Below, piece by piece: positions 56,206 through 64,000 of a DNA stretch of 64,000 nucleotides. A program made the position numbers and the translations under genes. Every line of letters begins with the position of its first letter. Position 1 is the stretch's first letter. Below the pieces are notes generated by a model. It did no database searches and was not told where the DNA came from. It worked only from the letters and a program-made list of their open reading frames with translations. The DNA is from Pseudomonas sp. Bout1 (GTDB lineage Bacteria > Pseudomonadota > Gammaproteobacteria > Pseudomonadales > Pseudomonadaceae): contig NZ_JAVIWK010000001.1 of assembly GCF_034314165.1 (NCBI RefSeq), positions 3,611,001 to 3,675,000 of the forward strand. Direction: 5' to 3'.

Positions 56206-56387
56206 CTGTGCGCGAAGCGCGGATAACGGCCCTCCCGGCTCAATCGTCGAGCGCACGAGACATTCCCCGCCAATACCTCCACAATACCGTCCCTGTTTCG
56301 GGAACTTGCCGGGATTGACGCGACTCATTAGAGGATGGTCTTTCAACTGATCAAGACCTGTACCTCAATTGTTCGGGAACCCTCACT

Positions 56388-56741
56388 ATGCCAGCCTCCA
56401 CCATTCTTGTAGTCGAAGACGACGACATCGTGCGCATGTTGATCGTCGATGTGCTTGAAGAGCTGGAATACCATGTACTTGAAGCAGCAGACGCCGAGCA
56501 AGCCCTGAGCATCATCAACACAGACGGGTTAGCGATCAACTTGATGATGACCGATGTCGGTTTGCCGGACATGGACGGCAAGGAGCTGGCCCAAAAGGCC
56601 CGGGCATCACGTCCCGCCCTGCCCATCCTGTTTGCCAGTGGCTATGCCGAAAACATCGACGCGCCCGCCGACATGCACGTGATCGGCAAACCGTTCTCGA
56701 TTGACCAGTTGCGCGACAAAGTAAAATCCATACTCGCCTGA
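56388..56741 (+). CDS. Single-domain response regulator
   Basis: A 117-aa receiver: ILVVEDDDIVRMLIVDVLEE, LMMTDVGLPDMDGKEL (phospho-Asp), ILFASGYAEN and VIGKPFS. There is no output domain. It is a single gene with its own upstream gap of 229 bases, close to but not part of the giant gene transcript. It is similar in type to the receiver at 45767-46144 and may receive phosphate from the neighbouring kinases. Confidence 0.9.
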   Translation: MPASTILVVEDDDIVRMLIVDVLEELEYHVLEAADAEQALSIINTDGLAINLMMTDVGLPDMDGKELAQKARASRPALPILFASGYAENIDAPADMHVIGKPFSIDQLRDKVKSILA

Positions 56742-56771
56742 TCACCTCCTCCCTTCAGTGCCGCCAGGCAA

Positions 56772-56792
56772 AGGCCGCATTTTCAGCGGCCT
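56772..56792 (+). terminator. Hairpin after the response regulator gene
   Basis: AGGCCGC-ATTTTCA-GCGGCCT, perfect 7-bp stem, about 30 bases past the stop. No T-run follows. The rest of the gap to 56978 shows no other feature. Confidence 0.5.
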
Positions 56793-56978
56793 GCCCCCTT
56801 CAGAAATTTCTGTGACGCGCCCCCCTACCAAACAACTAATTCTTTAGAAGCACTAGCGAGTCTGAAATTTGCTGCTAGCTTCAAACGACATGTCCTACAA
56901 GTATTAGCGAATAAGGGCAACCCGCCGGCCTGCATAAGCGCGCTATCGGGTACGTCACCAGGGAATTGGGGAAGGGTC

Positions 56979-57770
56979 ATGCTCAGGTCATTGTGTATTC
57001 CGGCATTAGTGCTGGCGGCTTTAGTGTTGCCTGTGTTGTCGGCCCAAGCCGATAACGCCGACACGGCCAACAAAAGTAACAACCCGCTGAACCTCGCGCC
57101 CGGGGCGAACTTGCAGGACTATTACACGCCGAGGTTGTTTGACACTAACGCCCATACCAATGACACGCTGCTGCGCGGCACGTTGCCGGTTGCCCCGTCG
57201 GACTTCATCGGTGTGCCACAGTTATTGCGCGCCACCTTGCCGATCAGCACCCGTCCCGATCCTCACAGCGGCTACAGCACCGGGATCGGCGACCTGAACC
57301 TGTTCGATATCTTCCTGCTCAAGACCGATGGCGTGCAATTGGGCATCGGCCCGCAGATCACCGCGCCTACCGCCGAGCACGATGAGCTGGGCACCGGCAA
57401 GTGGCAGGCCGGTCTCGCGGCGGTGGCCATCGATGCATCGCCCCGCGGCCTGCTCGGCGCGCTGGTGCAATACCAAAGCTCGTTCGCCGGTGACCGTGAC
57501 CGCGCCCACGTAGAAAGCGCCACCTTCCAGCCGTTCATCATCCATAACCTGCCCAAAGGCTGGTACTTGCGCTCCACCGGCACCTGGACCTTCGACCTGA
57601 AAAACGACACGCATTACATCCCGATTGGCTTCGGTGCCGGCAAGGCCTGGAAATCCGGCAGCAACATTCTCAACGCCTATGTCGAACCGCAGTGGACCGT
57701 TGCTCGCAAAGGCGACGGCTTGCCGCAGTTCACCCTGTTTGCCGGGATCAACGTCACGTTTGGGAAATAA
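56979..57770 (+). CDS. Outer-membrane porin-like protein (phenol meta-pathway MetA type)
   Basis: A 263-aa exported protein. The signal peptide is MLRSLCIPALVLAALVLPVL with cleavage near SAQADN. The mature part has alternating amphipathic strands (TGIGDLNLFDIFLLK, GIGPQITAPTAEHDELGTGK) and ends in VTFGK, as in the MetA-pathway-of-phenol-degradation family of beta-barrels. GGGGAAGGG lies just upstream of the ATG. It pairs with the DUF1254 gene 9 bases downstream. It is a putative channel; the substrate is unknown. Confidence 0.8.
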   Translation: MLRSLCIPALVLAALVLPVLSAQADNADTANKSNNPLNLAPGANLQDYYTPRLFDTNAHTNDTLLRGTLPVAPSDFIGVPQLLRATLPISTRPDPHSGYSTGIGDLNLFDIFLLKTDGVQLGIGPQITAPTAEHDELGTGKWQAGLAAVAIDASPRGLLGALVQYQSSFAGDRDRAHVESATFQPFIIHNLPKGWYLRSTGTWTFDLKNDTHYIPIGFGAGKAWKSGSNILNAYVEPQWTVARKGDGLPQFTLFAGINVTFGK

Positions 57771-57779
57771 GGATGTTTT

Positions 57780-59225
57780 ATGCACACCCTGATTCGTAGT
57801 GCTGGTTTGTGCCTGTTAACCCTGGCTGGCGCCATACAGGCACAGACCCTGGACACCCGCATCGGCCCCATCGCCATGGACGGTGAACTGCCGGCCCACA
57901 GTGAAATCGCCAAGCTGTATGGCGAGTTGGATTTCCAACAGGCCACCCAGAGTTTTCTGTGGGCCTTGCCGTTAGTGTCCTACGCCCAATGGCAGGATGA
58001 ATTCAGCACCAAGCTCGGCGCCCGCAGTGGCGATTTGATGGTGCTGAACAGCTACGAGGACAAGCTCGGGGTGATCACGGCCAACGCCACTACGCCGTAC
58101 ATTCTTGGTTTTGTCGACCTCAACGAAACCGGCCCGCTGGTGATCGAATTGCCGCTTGGCCCCACCGCCGGCGGGATCGGCGACTTCTGGCAACGTGCAA
58201 TCATCGACATGGGCCAGACCGGCCCCGACCAGGGCAAAGGCGGCAAGTACCTGGTACTGCCCCCCGGCCAGCAGCCACCTGCCGACGCCGGCAAGTACTA
58301 CCTGGCCAAGTCCGAAACCATGAACGTGCTGGTGGGGTTTCGCGTCCTCGACCCCGACCCGGCCAAGGGCAAGGCCCTGGTAGAGCAATTCAAGATGTAC
58401 CCCTATGCCCAGCGTGCCAACCCTGGCAAAACCCGCCTGCTGTCGCCCGGCGGCAAGCCCTGGTCCGGTACCCAGCCGCACGGCATGGCTTATTGGGAAC
58501 GCCTGCACGGGATTATCCAGAAAGAGCCGGTCAACGAACGCGACCGTTTCTACATGGCCATGCTGTCGAGCCTGGGCATTGAGAAAGACAAACCGTTCAA
58601 CCCCAACGAACACCAGCGCAAGGTGTTGGAGCAAGGTGCGCAGGTGGGCGAGTTGATCGCCAAGGCCAACGCATTCGCCAAACGATTCCCCCAGGCCCAG
58701 TACTGGAAGGATCGCCAATGGGACACCGTGCTCAACATCGCCGAACCGTCCCAGCGCGTCGCCTATTACGACCAACTGTGGGAGCGCAGCGCCTGGTTCT
58801 ACGAAGCAGTAACCAACACCAAGGGCATGGTCTCCAAGACCCCGGGCCTGGGCCAGACCTACCTCGGGGCCTACACCGACAACAAGGGCGAATGGCTCGA
58901 TGGCGGCAAGTCCTACACCTTGCATGTCGGCGCAAACCCGCCGGCCAAGCAGTTCTGGTCGATGACCGTGTACGACATCGAAAGCCGCTGCCTGATCGAC
59001 AACCCACAGCGCAAGGCCGACCTGTCGTCACGCCAGGATTTGAAGAAAAATGCCGACGGATCGATAGATCTTTACTTCGGCCCTCACGCGCCAAAAGACT
59101 TCGAGAGCAACTGGGTGCAAACTCTGCCCGGCAAACACTGGTTCAGCTATTTGCGACTGTATGCGCCCACCGAGGCTTACTTCGACAAAAGCTGGAAACT
59201 CGACGACATCAGACTGATTCAGTAA
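57780..59225 (+). CDS. DUF1254/DUF1214 exported protein
   Basis: A 481-aa protein with a signal peptide (MHTLIRSAGLCLLTLAGAIQ). The N-terminal DUF1254 domain contains TQSFLWALPLVSYAQWQDEF and ATTPYILGFVDLNETGPLV; the C-terminal DUF1214 domain has KQFWSMTVYDIESRCLID and SIDLYFGPHAPK, ending GKHWFSYLRLYAPTEAYFDK. These two-domain proteins are periplasmic with unknown activity. AAGGA precedes the ATG. It is followed by a second, shorter DUF1254 protein 12 bases later; the two are clearly related. Confidence 0.88.
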   Translation: MHTLIRSAGLCLLTLAGAIQAQTLDTRIGPIAMDGELPAHSEIAKLYGELDFQQATQSFLWALPLVSYAQWQDEFSTKLGARSGDLMVLNSYEDKLGVITANATTPYILGFVDLNETGPLVIELPLGPTAGGIGDFWQRAIIDMGQTGPDQGKGGKYLVLPPGQQPPADAGKYYLAKSETMNVLVGFRVLDPDPAKGKALVEQFKMYPYAQRANPGKTRLLSPGGKPWSGTQPHGMAYWERLHGIIQKEPVNERDRFYMAMLSSLGIEKDKPFNPNEHQRKVLEQGAQVGELIAKANAFAKRFPQAQYWKDRQWDTVLNIAEPSQRVAYYDQLWERSAWFYEAVTNTKGMVSKTPGLGQTYLGAYTDNKGEWLDGGKSYTLHVGANPPAKQFWSMTVYDIESRCLIDNPQRKADLSSRQDLKKNADGSIDLYFGPHAPKDFESNWVQTLPGKHWFSYLRLYAPTEAYFDKSWKLDDIRLIQ

Positions 59226-59237
59226 GGACGCAACAAC

Positions 59238-60638
59238 ATGATTCGAACTCCGACGCGCCTGCTGTTGGCGAGCCTCTCGATTCTCATGAGCACCGGCGCC
59301 TGGGCCGATTTCACTGCTACGCCGAGTGAAGCCCGGGCCATCGCCAAGGAAGCCTACCTGTATGGCTTCCCGGTGGTGGAGATGTACAAGACCCTCTACA
59401 CCCAGGCCGTCGACAAGACCGGGCCGAACTTCAAGGCGCCGTTCAACCATATCGGCAACACCGCACAGCTGTTCACACCCAAGGATACGGCGTTCGTCAC
59501 GCCTAATTCGGACACGCCCTACTCCTTCGTCTGGCTCGACCTGCGCGCCGAGCCCGTGGTGCTGACCCTGCCGAAAATCGAAGACAACCGCTACTACTCA
59601 GTGCAGTTGATCGACCTCTACACCCAGAACTTTGGCTACCTGGGCACCCGCAGCACCGGTAACAACGGTGGCCACTACATGATCGCCGGCCCCGGCTGGA
59701 AAGGTCAGCAGCCCACCAACATCGACCGCGTGGTGTACAGCGAAAGCAACATCGCCTATGCCCTGTACCGCACGCAACTGCTCGACGACAAGGACTTGGG
59801 CAAGGTCAAGCAGATCCAGGCCGGCTACAAGGTCCAGACCCTCAGCAACTACGTAAACCAGCCGAAACCGACCAAGCCGCCAAAAATCGCCTGGCCCAAA
59901 CCTACGCCCACCATGAGCGACAGCGTTCATCTGTTTCGCTACCTCAACTTCATGCTCGGCTACGCGGCGCCCCAGGACAGTGAAAAGGACGTGCTTGCAC
60001 GGTTTGCCAAAATCGGCGTCGAAGCCGGCAAGCCGTTTGACCTCAAGGCTCTGACGGCCGAGCAGCGCAAAGCCCTGGAAGACGGGATTGCCGACGGCAA
60101 GGCTGAGTTTGCCGCGTTCAAGAAAGACAAGGTCGACACCCACCAGGTGTCCAGCGGTGACCTGTTCGGCAATCGCGACCACCTGCAGAACAACTACCTG
60201 TACCGCTACGCCGGCGCCAACATGGGCATTTTCGGCAACTCCAGCGATGAAGCCGCCTACATGAGCTACTTTGTCGACAGCGAAGGCAAGCCCGCCAATG
60301 GTGCTCGCCACAGCTACACCCTGCACTTCGCCAAGGACCAGTTGCCACCGGCCGATGCGTTCTGGTCGCTGACCATGTACGACGCCAAGACCAAGCTGCT
60401 GGTGCCTAACCTGAAGAAGCGCTACCTGCTCAACTCGCGCATGTTGCCCAGCTTCAAGCTCGACGCCGATGGCGGCCTGACGTTGCTGGTGGCGCACCAC
60501 GAGCCACCAAAAGCCGAACAAAGCAACTGGCTGCCTGCACCGCCCGGCCCGTTCTACGCCGTGTTGCGCATGTACCTGCCCAAGCCCGAAGTGGGCAACG
60601 GCCAATGGAAGCTGCCACCGCTCACACCGATCAAATAG
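59238..60638 (+). CDS. DUF1254/DUF1214 exported protein (second copy)
   Basis: A 466-aa relative of the preceding gene. Signal peptide IRTPTRLLLASLSILMSTGA; DUF1254 part EAYLYGFPVVEMYKTLYTQA and FVTPNSDTPYSFVWLDLRAE; DUF1214 part PADAFWSLTMYDAKTKLLVP and PPGPFYAVLRMYLPKPE. The sequences have diverged enough that this is an old duplication. AAGGA precedes the ATG. The next gene, a second porin-like protein, follows after 51 bases. Confidence 0.88.
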   Translation: MIRTPTRLLLASLSILMSTGAWADFTATPSEARAIAKEAYLYGFPVVEMYKTLYTQAVDKTGPNFKAPFNHIGNTAQLFTPKDTAFVTPNSDTPYSFVWLDLRAEPVVLTLPKIEDNRYYSVQLIDLYTQNFGYLGTRSTGNNGGHYMIAGPGWKGQQPTNIDRVVYSESNIAYALYRTQLLDDKDLGKVKQIQAGYKVQTLSNYVNQPKPTKPPKIAWPKPTPTMSDSVHLFRYLNFMLGYAAPQDSEKDVLARFAKIGVEAGKPFDLKALTAEQRKALEDGIADGKAEFAAFKKDKVDTHQVSSGDLFGNRDHLQNNYLYRYAGANMGIFGNSSDEAAYMSYFVDSEGKPANGARHSYTLHFAKDQLPPADAFWSLTMYDAKTKLLVPNLKKRYLLNSRMLPSFKLDADGGLTLLVAHHEPPKAEQSNWLPAPPGPFYAVLRMYLPKPEVGNGQWKLPPLTPIK

Positions 60639-60689
60639 CGCCTGATCACGTAGCACCCCTGACATCAGGCATTTACAAGGAGTAGAGCC

Positions 60690-61595
60690 ATGGTTTCACG
60701 TAGTCAACTGAGTGCGTTTACCGCCGCCACGCTGGCACTGATGCCAGGGATAGGGTTTGCCGATAATGCCAGGGATTGGCAAAACACCCCGACGGACCTG
60801 AACATGGTGTTCGGCTACTACAACCGGGTCGACACCAACACCCCGATCGACACCACCCTGCCGATCACCGGCCTGTCGCTGAATGCCGACCTCTACCTGT
60901 TCCGTTACGCCCGCTCGTTCAGCATCGACGGGCGCAACAGCGCCATTCAGTTCATCCAGCCCTACGCCGACGTGTCGGCGTCCTTCGACAATGCGCAGTA
61001 CTTCAGCGGCACCAAGCACAACGGCGGTACCGGTGACGCCCAAGTGGTGTTCGCCCACAACATTTTCGGTGGCCCCGCTCTTACCGCCGAAGAGTTTGCG
61101 AGCTGGAAACCCGAGACATTCCTCACCGGCGCACTCTGGGTGACGATGCCCACCGGCGACTATGACAAGGACCGCATCATCAACATCGGCTCCAACCGCT
61201 GGGTATTCAAGCCAGAACTGGGCTTCGGCACACCGATTGGCCCCACCTGGCTGGAGATCAACACCTACGTGTCGATGTTCGGCGCCAACAAGGATTACCA
61301 CGGCGACAGCAAGCTGGAGCAAAAGCCGCTGTACGCCATCGAGGGTCACTACAGCTACACCATCAACCGCGCGCTCTGGGTCTCGCTGGACGCCACCTAT
61401 AACCGCGGCGGCGAAAGCAAGATCGACGGCGACTGGCAGGACAACAAACAGGAAAACGGCCTGTTGGGGGCCAGCCTGGGTTTTATGCTGTCACCCCAGT
61501 TTGGTGGCCTGCTCGCCTATAACGACACGGTCTCCGAGCGCACCGGCTCGCCCGATGTGAACACCTGGACCTTCCGCCTGCAGTACGTCTGGTGA
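60690..61595 (+). CDS. Outer-membrane porin-like protein (MetA family, second copy)
   Basis: A 301-aa exported beta-barrel-like protein: leader MVSRSQLSAFTAATLALMPG, cleavage near GFADNA, then strands such as NADLYLFRYARSFSIDGRN and a C-terminal aromatic end VNTWTFRLQYVW, as expected for BAM targeting. GGAG precedes the ATG. With the porin at 56979 it brackets the two DUF1254 genes in a porin-DUF1254-DUF1254-porin order. Confidence 0.82.
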   Translation: MVSRSQLSAFTAATLALMPGIGFADNARDWQNTPTDLNMVFGYYNRVDTNTPIDTTLPITGLSLNADLYLFRYARSFSIDGRNSAIQFIQPYADVSASFDNAQYFSGTKHNGGTGDAQVVFAHNIFGGPALTAEEFASWKPETFLTGALWVTMPTGDYDKDRIINIGSNRWVFKPELGFGTPIGPTWLEINTYVSMFGANKDYHGDSKLEQKPLYAIEGHYSYTINRALWVSLDATYNRGGESKIDGDWQDNKQENGLLGASLGFMLSPQFGGLLAYNDTVSERTGSPDVNTWTFRLQYVW

Positions 61596-61627
61596 GAGCC
61601 ACCTTCACGGAATGAACGGAGTGCGCC

Positions 61628-62377
61628 ATGTCCCGTATTCATCTCGCGCGTCTATTGCTGGCAGGCCTGCTGCTCGCCCCTCACACCGTTTTGGCCGACG
61701 AGCTGGAACCCAGGGCCCTCACCGCCCTGGAGCAGATGGGCGGCTATCTGCGCAGCCTGCAGCAGTTTCGCATCGACGCCCACAGCCACACCGACCAAGT
61801 GTTGGATAACGGCCAGACCATCGAATTCAGCCATCAGACGCGCCTCGTGGCGATGCAGCCGGACAAGCTGCAAGTCTCGGTGGAAAGCGACGGTTCGCGT
61901 CGCAGCCTGTTCTACAACGGCAAGCGATTCACCCTCTACGACAGCCGCAGCGGCTACTTCGCCAACCAGGCGGCGCCAGCGGATATCGGCGGGTTGCTTG
62001 ATCAGTTGAGCGAGCGTTACGGCATCGAGTTGCCCCTGGCCGACCTGTTCCGCTGGAACCCCGGCACCGCCACGGAGGTGGGCATCAGCAACGCTGTGCT
62101 GATCGGCAGCGAAACCATCGACGGCCAGACCTGCACCCATTACGCCTATCGCCAGCCCGACATCGACTGGCAACTGTGGGTTCGCCAAGGCACGCAGCCT
62201 CTGCCCTGCCGGTTGGTGATCAGCCGCCGTGACACCGCCGAGCACCCCCGGCACAGCGTCAATTACCTGTGGCAGCTCAACAGCCCGCCCAAGCCTGTCG
62301 ACTTTGAGTTCACCCCGCCGGCCGGTGCCCGTGCGGTGCCCCTGCAACAGTTGGAGCCTCAGGGAGAGCAGCCATGA
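61628..62377 (+). CDS. DUF2092 family periplasmic protein
   Basis: A 249-aa protein with a signal peptide (RIHLARLLLAGLLLAPHTVL, cleavage near ADELE). The body resembles a LolA/LolB-like beta-sandwich: FSHQTRLVAMQPDKLQVSVE, SLFYNGKRFTLYDS and QTCTHYAYRQPDIDWQLWV, as in DUF2092. GGAG precedes the ATG. It overlaps the next gene by four bases. It may bind a hydrophobic ligand; unproven. Confidence 0.82.
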   Translation: MSRIHLARLLLAGLLLAPHTVLADELEPRALTALEQMGGYLRSLQQFRIDAHSHTDQVLDNGQTIEFSHQTRLVAMQPDKLQVSVESDGSRRSLFYNGKRFTLYDSRSGYFANQAAPADIGGLLDQLSERYGIELPLADLFRWNPGTATEVGISNAVLIGSETIDGQTCTHYAYRQPDIDWQLWVRQGTQPLPCRLVISRRDTAEHPRHSVNYLWQLNSPPKPVDFEFTPPAGARAVPLQQLEPQGEQP

Positions 62378-62925
62378 AACGCACAGCGGCGGTGCTGACC
62401 GCAAGTTTGCTGCTGACGCTGTTCGACCCACTGGCCGCCCAGGCCTGGCAATTACGCGGCGGTGGCGGCGCGCGCACGTTTGTGGTGCCCCATGGGGGCG
62501 GTGGCTACCGCCCGCCAATGCCGGCACCGCACCCGATGCCCGCGCCCCGGCCAATGCCGCCGCACCCGGAACCGCACCCGCAGCCCCACCCCCAGTCTGG
62601 CCCGCATCCCGAGCCTGGCCCGCATCCCGAGCCAGGTCCACATCCGTATCCGGGGCCGCATCCGTACCCGATGCCGCCTCCACCGCCACCACCACCTCCG
62701 CCACCCCACGGAGATGACTGGTACCACCCATGGGCCACTGCGGCCGTCATCGGCGCGACCACGGCGACTCTCCTCGCCATCGGCACCCGCGTCACCACGG
62801 TCCCGGTGGATTGCGTCTCGGTGGTCGCCAATGGCGTGGCCTACCAACACTGCGGACCCACGTGGTACCAGCCGCAATACGTCGGCAGTTCTGTGCAATA
62901 CATTGTGGTCGCCGCGCCCTGGTGA
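62374..62925 (+). CDS. Proline-rich repeat exported protein (DUF6515-like end)
   Basis: A 183-aa protein. After a signal peptide (LTASLLLTLFDPLAAQA) and a glycine-rich start, residues 45-115 are a Pro/His repeat (PHPEPGPHPEP type, then a run of prolines). The C-terminal 70 residues hold one hydrophobic stretch (TAAVIGATTATLLAI), GVAYQHCGPTWYQPQY and VQYIVVAAPW, like DUF6515 proteins of pseudomonads. The DNA repeats are in-frame, so length variation between strains is likely. It overlaps the DUF2092 gene (ATGA), so the two are co-expressed. Function is unknown. Confidence 0.75.
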   Translation: MKRTAAVLTASLLLTLFDPLAAQAWQLRGGGGARTFVVPHGGGGYRPPMPAPHPMPAPRPMPPHPEPHPQPHPQSGPHPEPGPHPEPGPHPYPGPHPYPMPPPPPPPPPPPHGDDWYHPWATAAVIGATTATLLAIGTRVTTVPVDCVSVVANGVAYQHCGPTWYQPQYVGSSVQYIVVAAPW

Positions 62926-62949
62926 CCCACCGTTTCAAGGATGATTGTG

Positions 62950-63924
62950 ATGACAGCGCTCAACGATTTAACCGCCCTGCAAGCCAGCATCGCCGAAAGC
63001 GTGCTGGGCCAGGATCAGGTGATCCGCCAGATCCTCATCGGCCTTTTGGCCAACGGTCACTTGCTGCTGGAAAGCCTGCCCGGGTTGGCCAAGACCCGCA
63101 CGGTCAAGGCCCTGGCCCGGCATCTGGATGCAAAGATGAGCCGTATCCAGTTCACCCCTGACCTGCTGCCCTCGGACATCACCGGCGCCGAGGTGCTGCA
63201 CCAGGTGGACGGCCAGAACCAGATCCGCTTCCAGCCAGGCCCGTTGTTCGGCAACCTGATCCTCGCCGATGAAATCAACCGTGCCCCGGCCAAGGTCCAG
63301 GCGGCGCTGCTTGAAGCCATGGAAGAGCGTCAGATCACCGTGGCCGGCGCCAGCCACCCGCTGCCCGAGTTGTTCATCGTGGTCGCCACGCAAAACCCCA
63401 TCGAACAGGAAGGGACCTACCCGCTGCCCGAAGCGCAGATGGACCGGTTCCTGATGAAGGTCTTGCTGGATTACCCCAGCGCCGAAAACGAAAGCCAGGT
63501 GCTGCGCCTGTTACGCGAAGAGGAACGACACGCGGCCATGGCGGCGACTCAAGGGTTCACCCTCGCGCCCGAGGTAATCTTCGCCGCCCGCAAGGAAGTC
63601 AGTGCGATCCAGGTGGCCCCCGCGATCGACCGCTACCTGATCGACCTGGTCAACGCCACGCGCCACCCCGCCGATTACGACGCCGACCTGGCGCGCTGGA
63701 TCAGCCTCGGCGCCAGCCCCCGTGGCGGCATCGGCCTGGACCGCGCCGCCCGCGCCGACGCCTGGCTGCAAGGCCAGGCCTTCGTCACCCCGGACAATGT
63801 GCGCTCAGTGGCGCATCCGGTGCTGCGCCATCGCCTGCAATTGAGCTACGACGCGGTGGCCGATGGCGTCACCGCCGACCAGGTACTGGACCGCCTGCTG
63901 GACAAAGTGGCGATCCCGGCATGA
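62950..63924 (+). CDS. MoxR family AAA+ ATPase
   Basis: A 324-aa AAA+ chaperone-like ATPase. Walker A LESLPGLAKT (unusual SLPG in place of the common GVPG), Walker B LILADEINRAPAKVQ, and sensor VATQNPIEQEGTYPLPEAQM. ATG 62950 has AAGGA eight bases upstream; ATG 62941 lies inside that region. It is paired with a DUF58 gene by an ATGA overlap, the usual MoxR-DUF58(-VWA) arrangement for metal-cofactor or complex assembly. Confidence 0.93.
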   Translation: MTALNDLTALQASIAESVLGQDQVIRQILIGLLANGHLLLESLPGLAKTRTVKALARHLDAKMSRIQFTPDLLPSDITGAEVLHQVDGQNQIRFQPGPLFGNLILADEINRAPAKVQAALLEAMEERQITVAGASHPLPELFIVVATQNPIEQEGTYPLPEAQMDRFLMKVLLDYPSAENESQVLRLLREEERHAAMAATQGFTLAPEVIFAARKEVSAIQVAPAIDRYLIDLVNATRHPADYDADLARWISLGASPRGGIGLDRAARADAWLQGQAFVTPDNVRSVAHPVLRHRLQLSYDAVADGVTADQVLDRLLDKVAIPA

Positions 63925-64000
63925 ACGCCGATGGCCTGGTCTATGTGTCCCTGGGGCAGTTGATGGCGCTGCAGTTCCAGACCCGTGGCCTGAGCTTTGT
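63921..64000 (+). CDS. DUF58 family protein, N-terminal part (cut by window edge)
   Basis: Only 26 residues are present (MNADGLVYVSLGQLMALQFQ onward). The VYVSLxQLMALQ start and the position directly after moxR fit DUF58 proteins of the MoxR system. It overlaps moxR by four bases. The rest lies beyond the window. Confidence 0.75.
   Translation, partial: MNADGLVYVSLGQLMALQFQTRGLSF

Noticed and set aside
1..64000. CRISPR arrays, tRNA or rRNA genes, complete insertion sequences
   Set aside because: No regularly spaced repeats, cloverleaf-like tRNA ends, rRNA-like stretches or transposase motifs were recognised anywhere in the window.

Overview
The window is GC-rich bacterial chromosome from a Pseudomonas, most likely the P. 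fluorescens group. The evidence is the intergenic GTGGGAGCGGGCTTGC-type REP elements, the DUF2790 and DUF2188 small proteins, the arn operon layout and the closely packed genes. No rRNA, tRNA, CRISPR array or complete insertion sequence was seen.

Region 1 (1-12.1 kb) is a sugar or polyol catabolic regulon: a DegT-type aminotransferase (cut by the left edge) with an AroE-like dehydrogenase, a LysR regulator, a UxaA-type dehydratase, and a long leftward operon encoding a DapA-like aldolase/dehydratase, a polyamine-type ABC transporter, an aldo/keto reductase, a lactonase-like amidohydrolase, a DUF1349 protein and a FucU-like mutarotase. Three promoters (before the aroE-like, uxaA-like and dapA-like genes) share a 17-bp dyad with a T-N11-A core, followed at the same distance by TTACYC-N18-TANNNT. 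This looks like one LysR regulon whose substrate is unknown.

Region 2 (12.2-15.7 kb) holds small accessory genes: DUF2790, a stress-type SDR, DUF2188, a tyrosine recombinase with a loxP-like 15-8-15 inverted repeat at its 5' end, and a secreted protein. Region 3 (16.1-25.5 kb) is the lipid A aminoarabinose operon arnCADTEF-ugd plus a second ArnT-like glycosyltransferase. arnB is absent from its usual place.

Region 4 (25.5-35.1 kb) holds an orphan small gene, an HPP membrane protein and two facing operons for branched-chain acyl-CoA oxidation: 3-hydroxyisobutyryl-CoA hydrolase plus an acyl-CoA dehydrogenase on +, and acyl-CoA synthetase, SDR, thiolase, acyl-CoA dehydrogenase and enoyl-CoA hydratase on -. 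A nested palindrome of about 0.8 kb with a REPIN at its centre follows. Region 5 (36.2-41.5 kb) has a bestrophin, a TPR protein, and a KaiC-like ATPase overlapping a hybrid histidine kinase whose N-terminal receiver seems to lack its phospho-acceptor.

Region 6 (41.5-56.7 kb) is the most unusual. Two divergent, paralogous giant proteins (1375 and 1185 aa) end in a Cys/His/(Asp or Glu)-Pro-Asn motif resembling YopT/AvrPphB (C58) proteases and carry a mid-protein hydrophobic segment. They bracket a signalling cassette: a CHASE3/GAF triple-receiver hybrid kinase, CheR, a CheB lacking a receiver, a receiver-kinase and a single-domain receiver. Region 7 (57-64 kb) has a mirrored porin-DUF1254-DUF1254-porin set, then DUF2092, a proline-rich protein, a MoxR ATPase and the start of a DUF58 protein.

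Family assignments come from reading motifs by eye; no database search was run.
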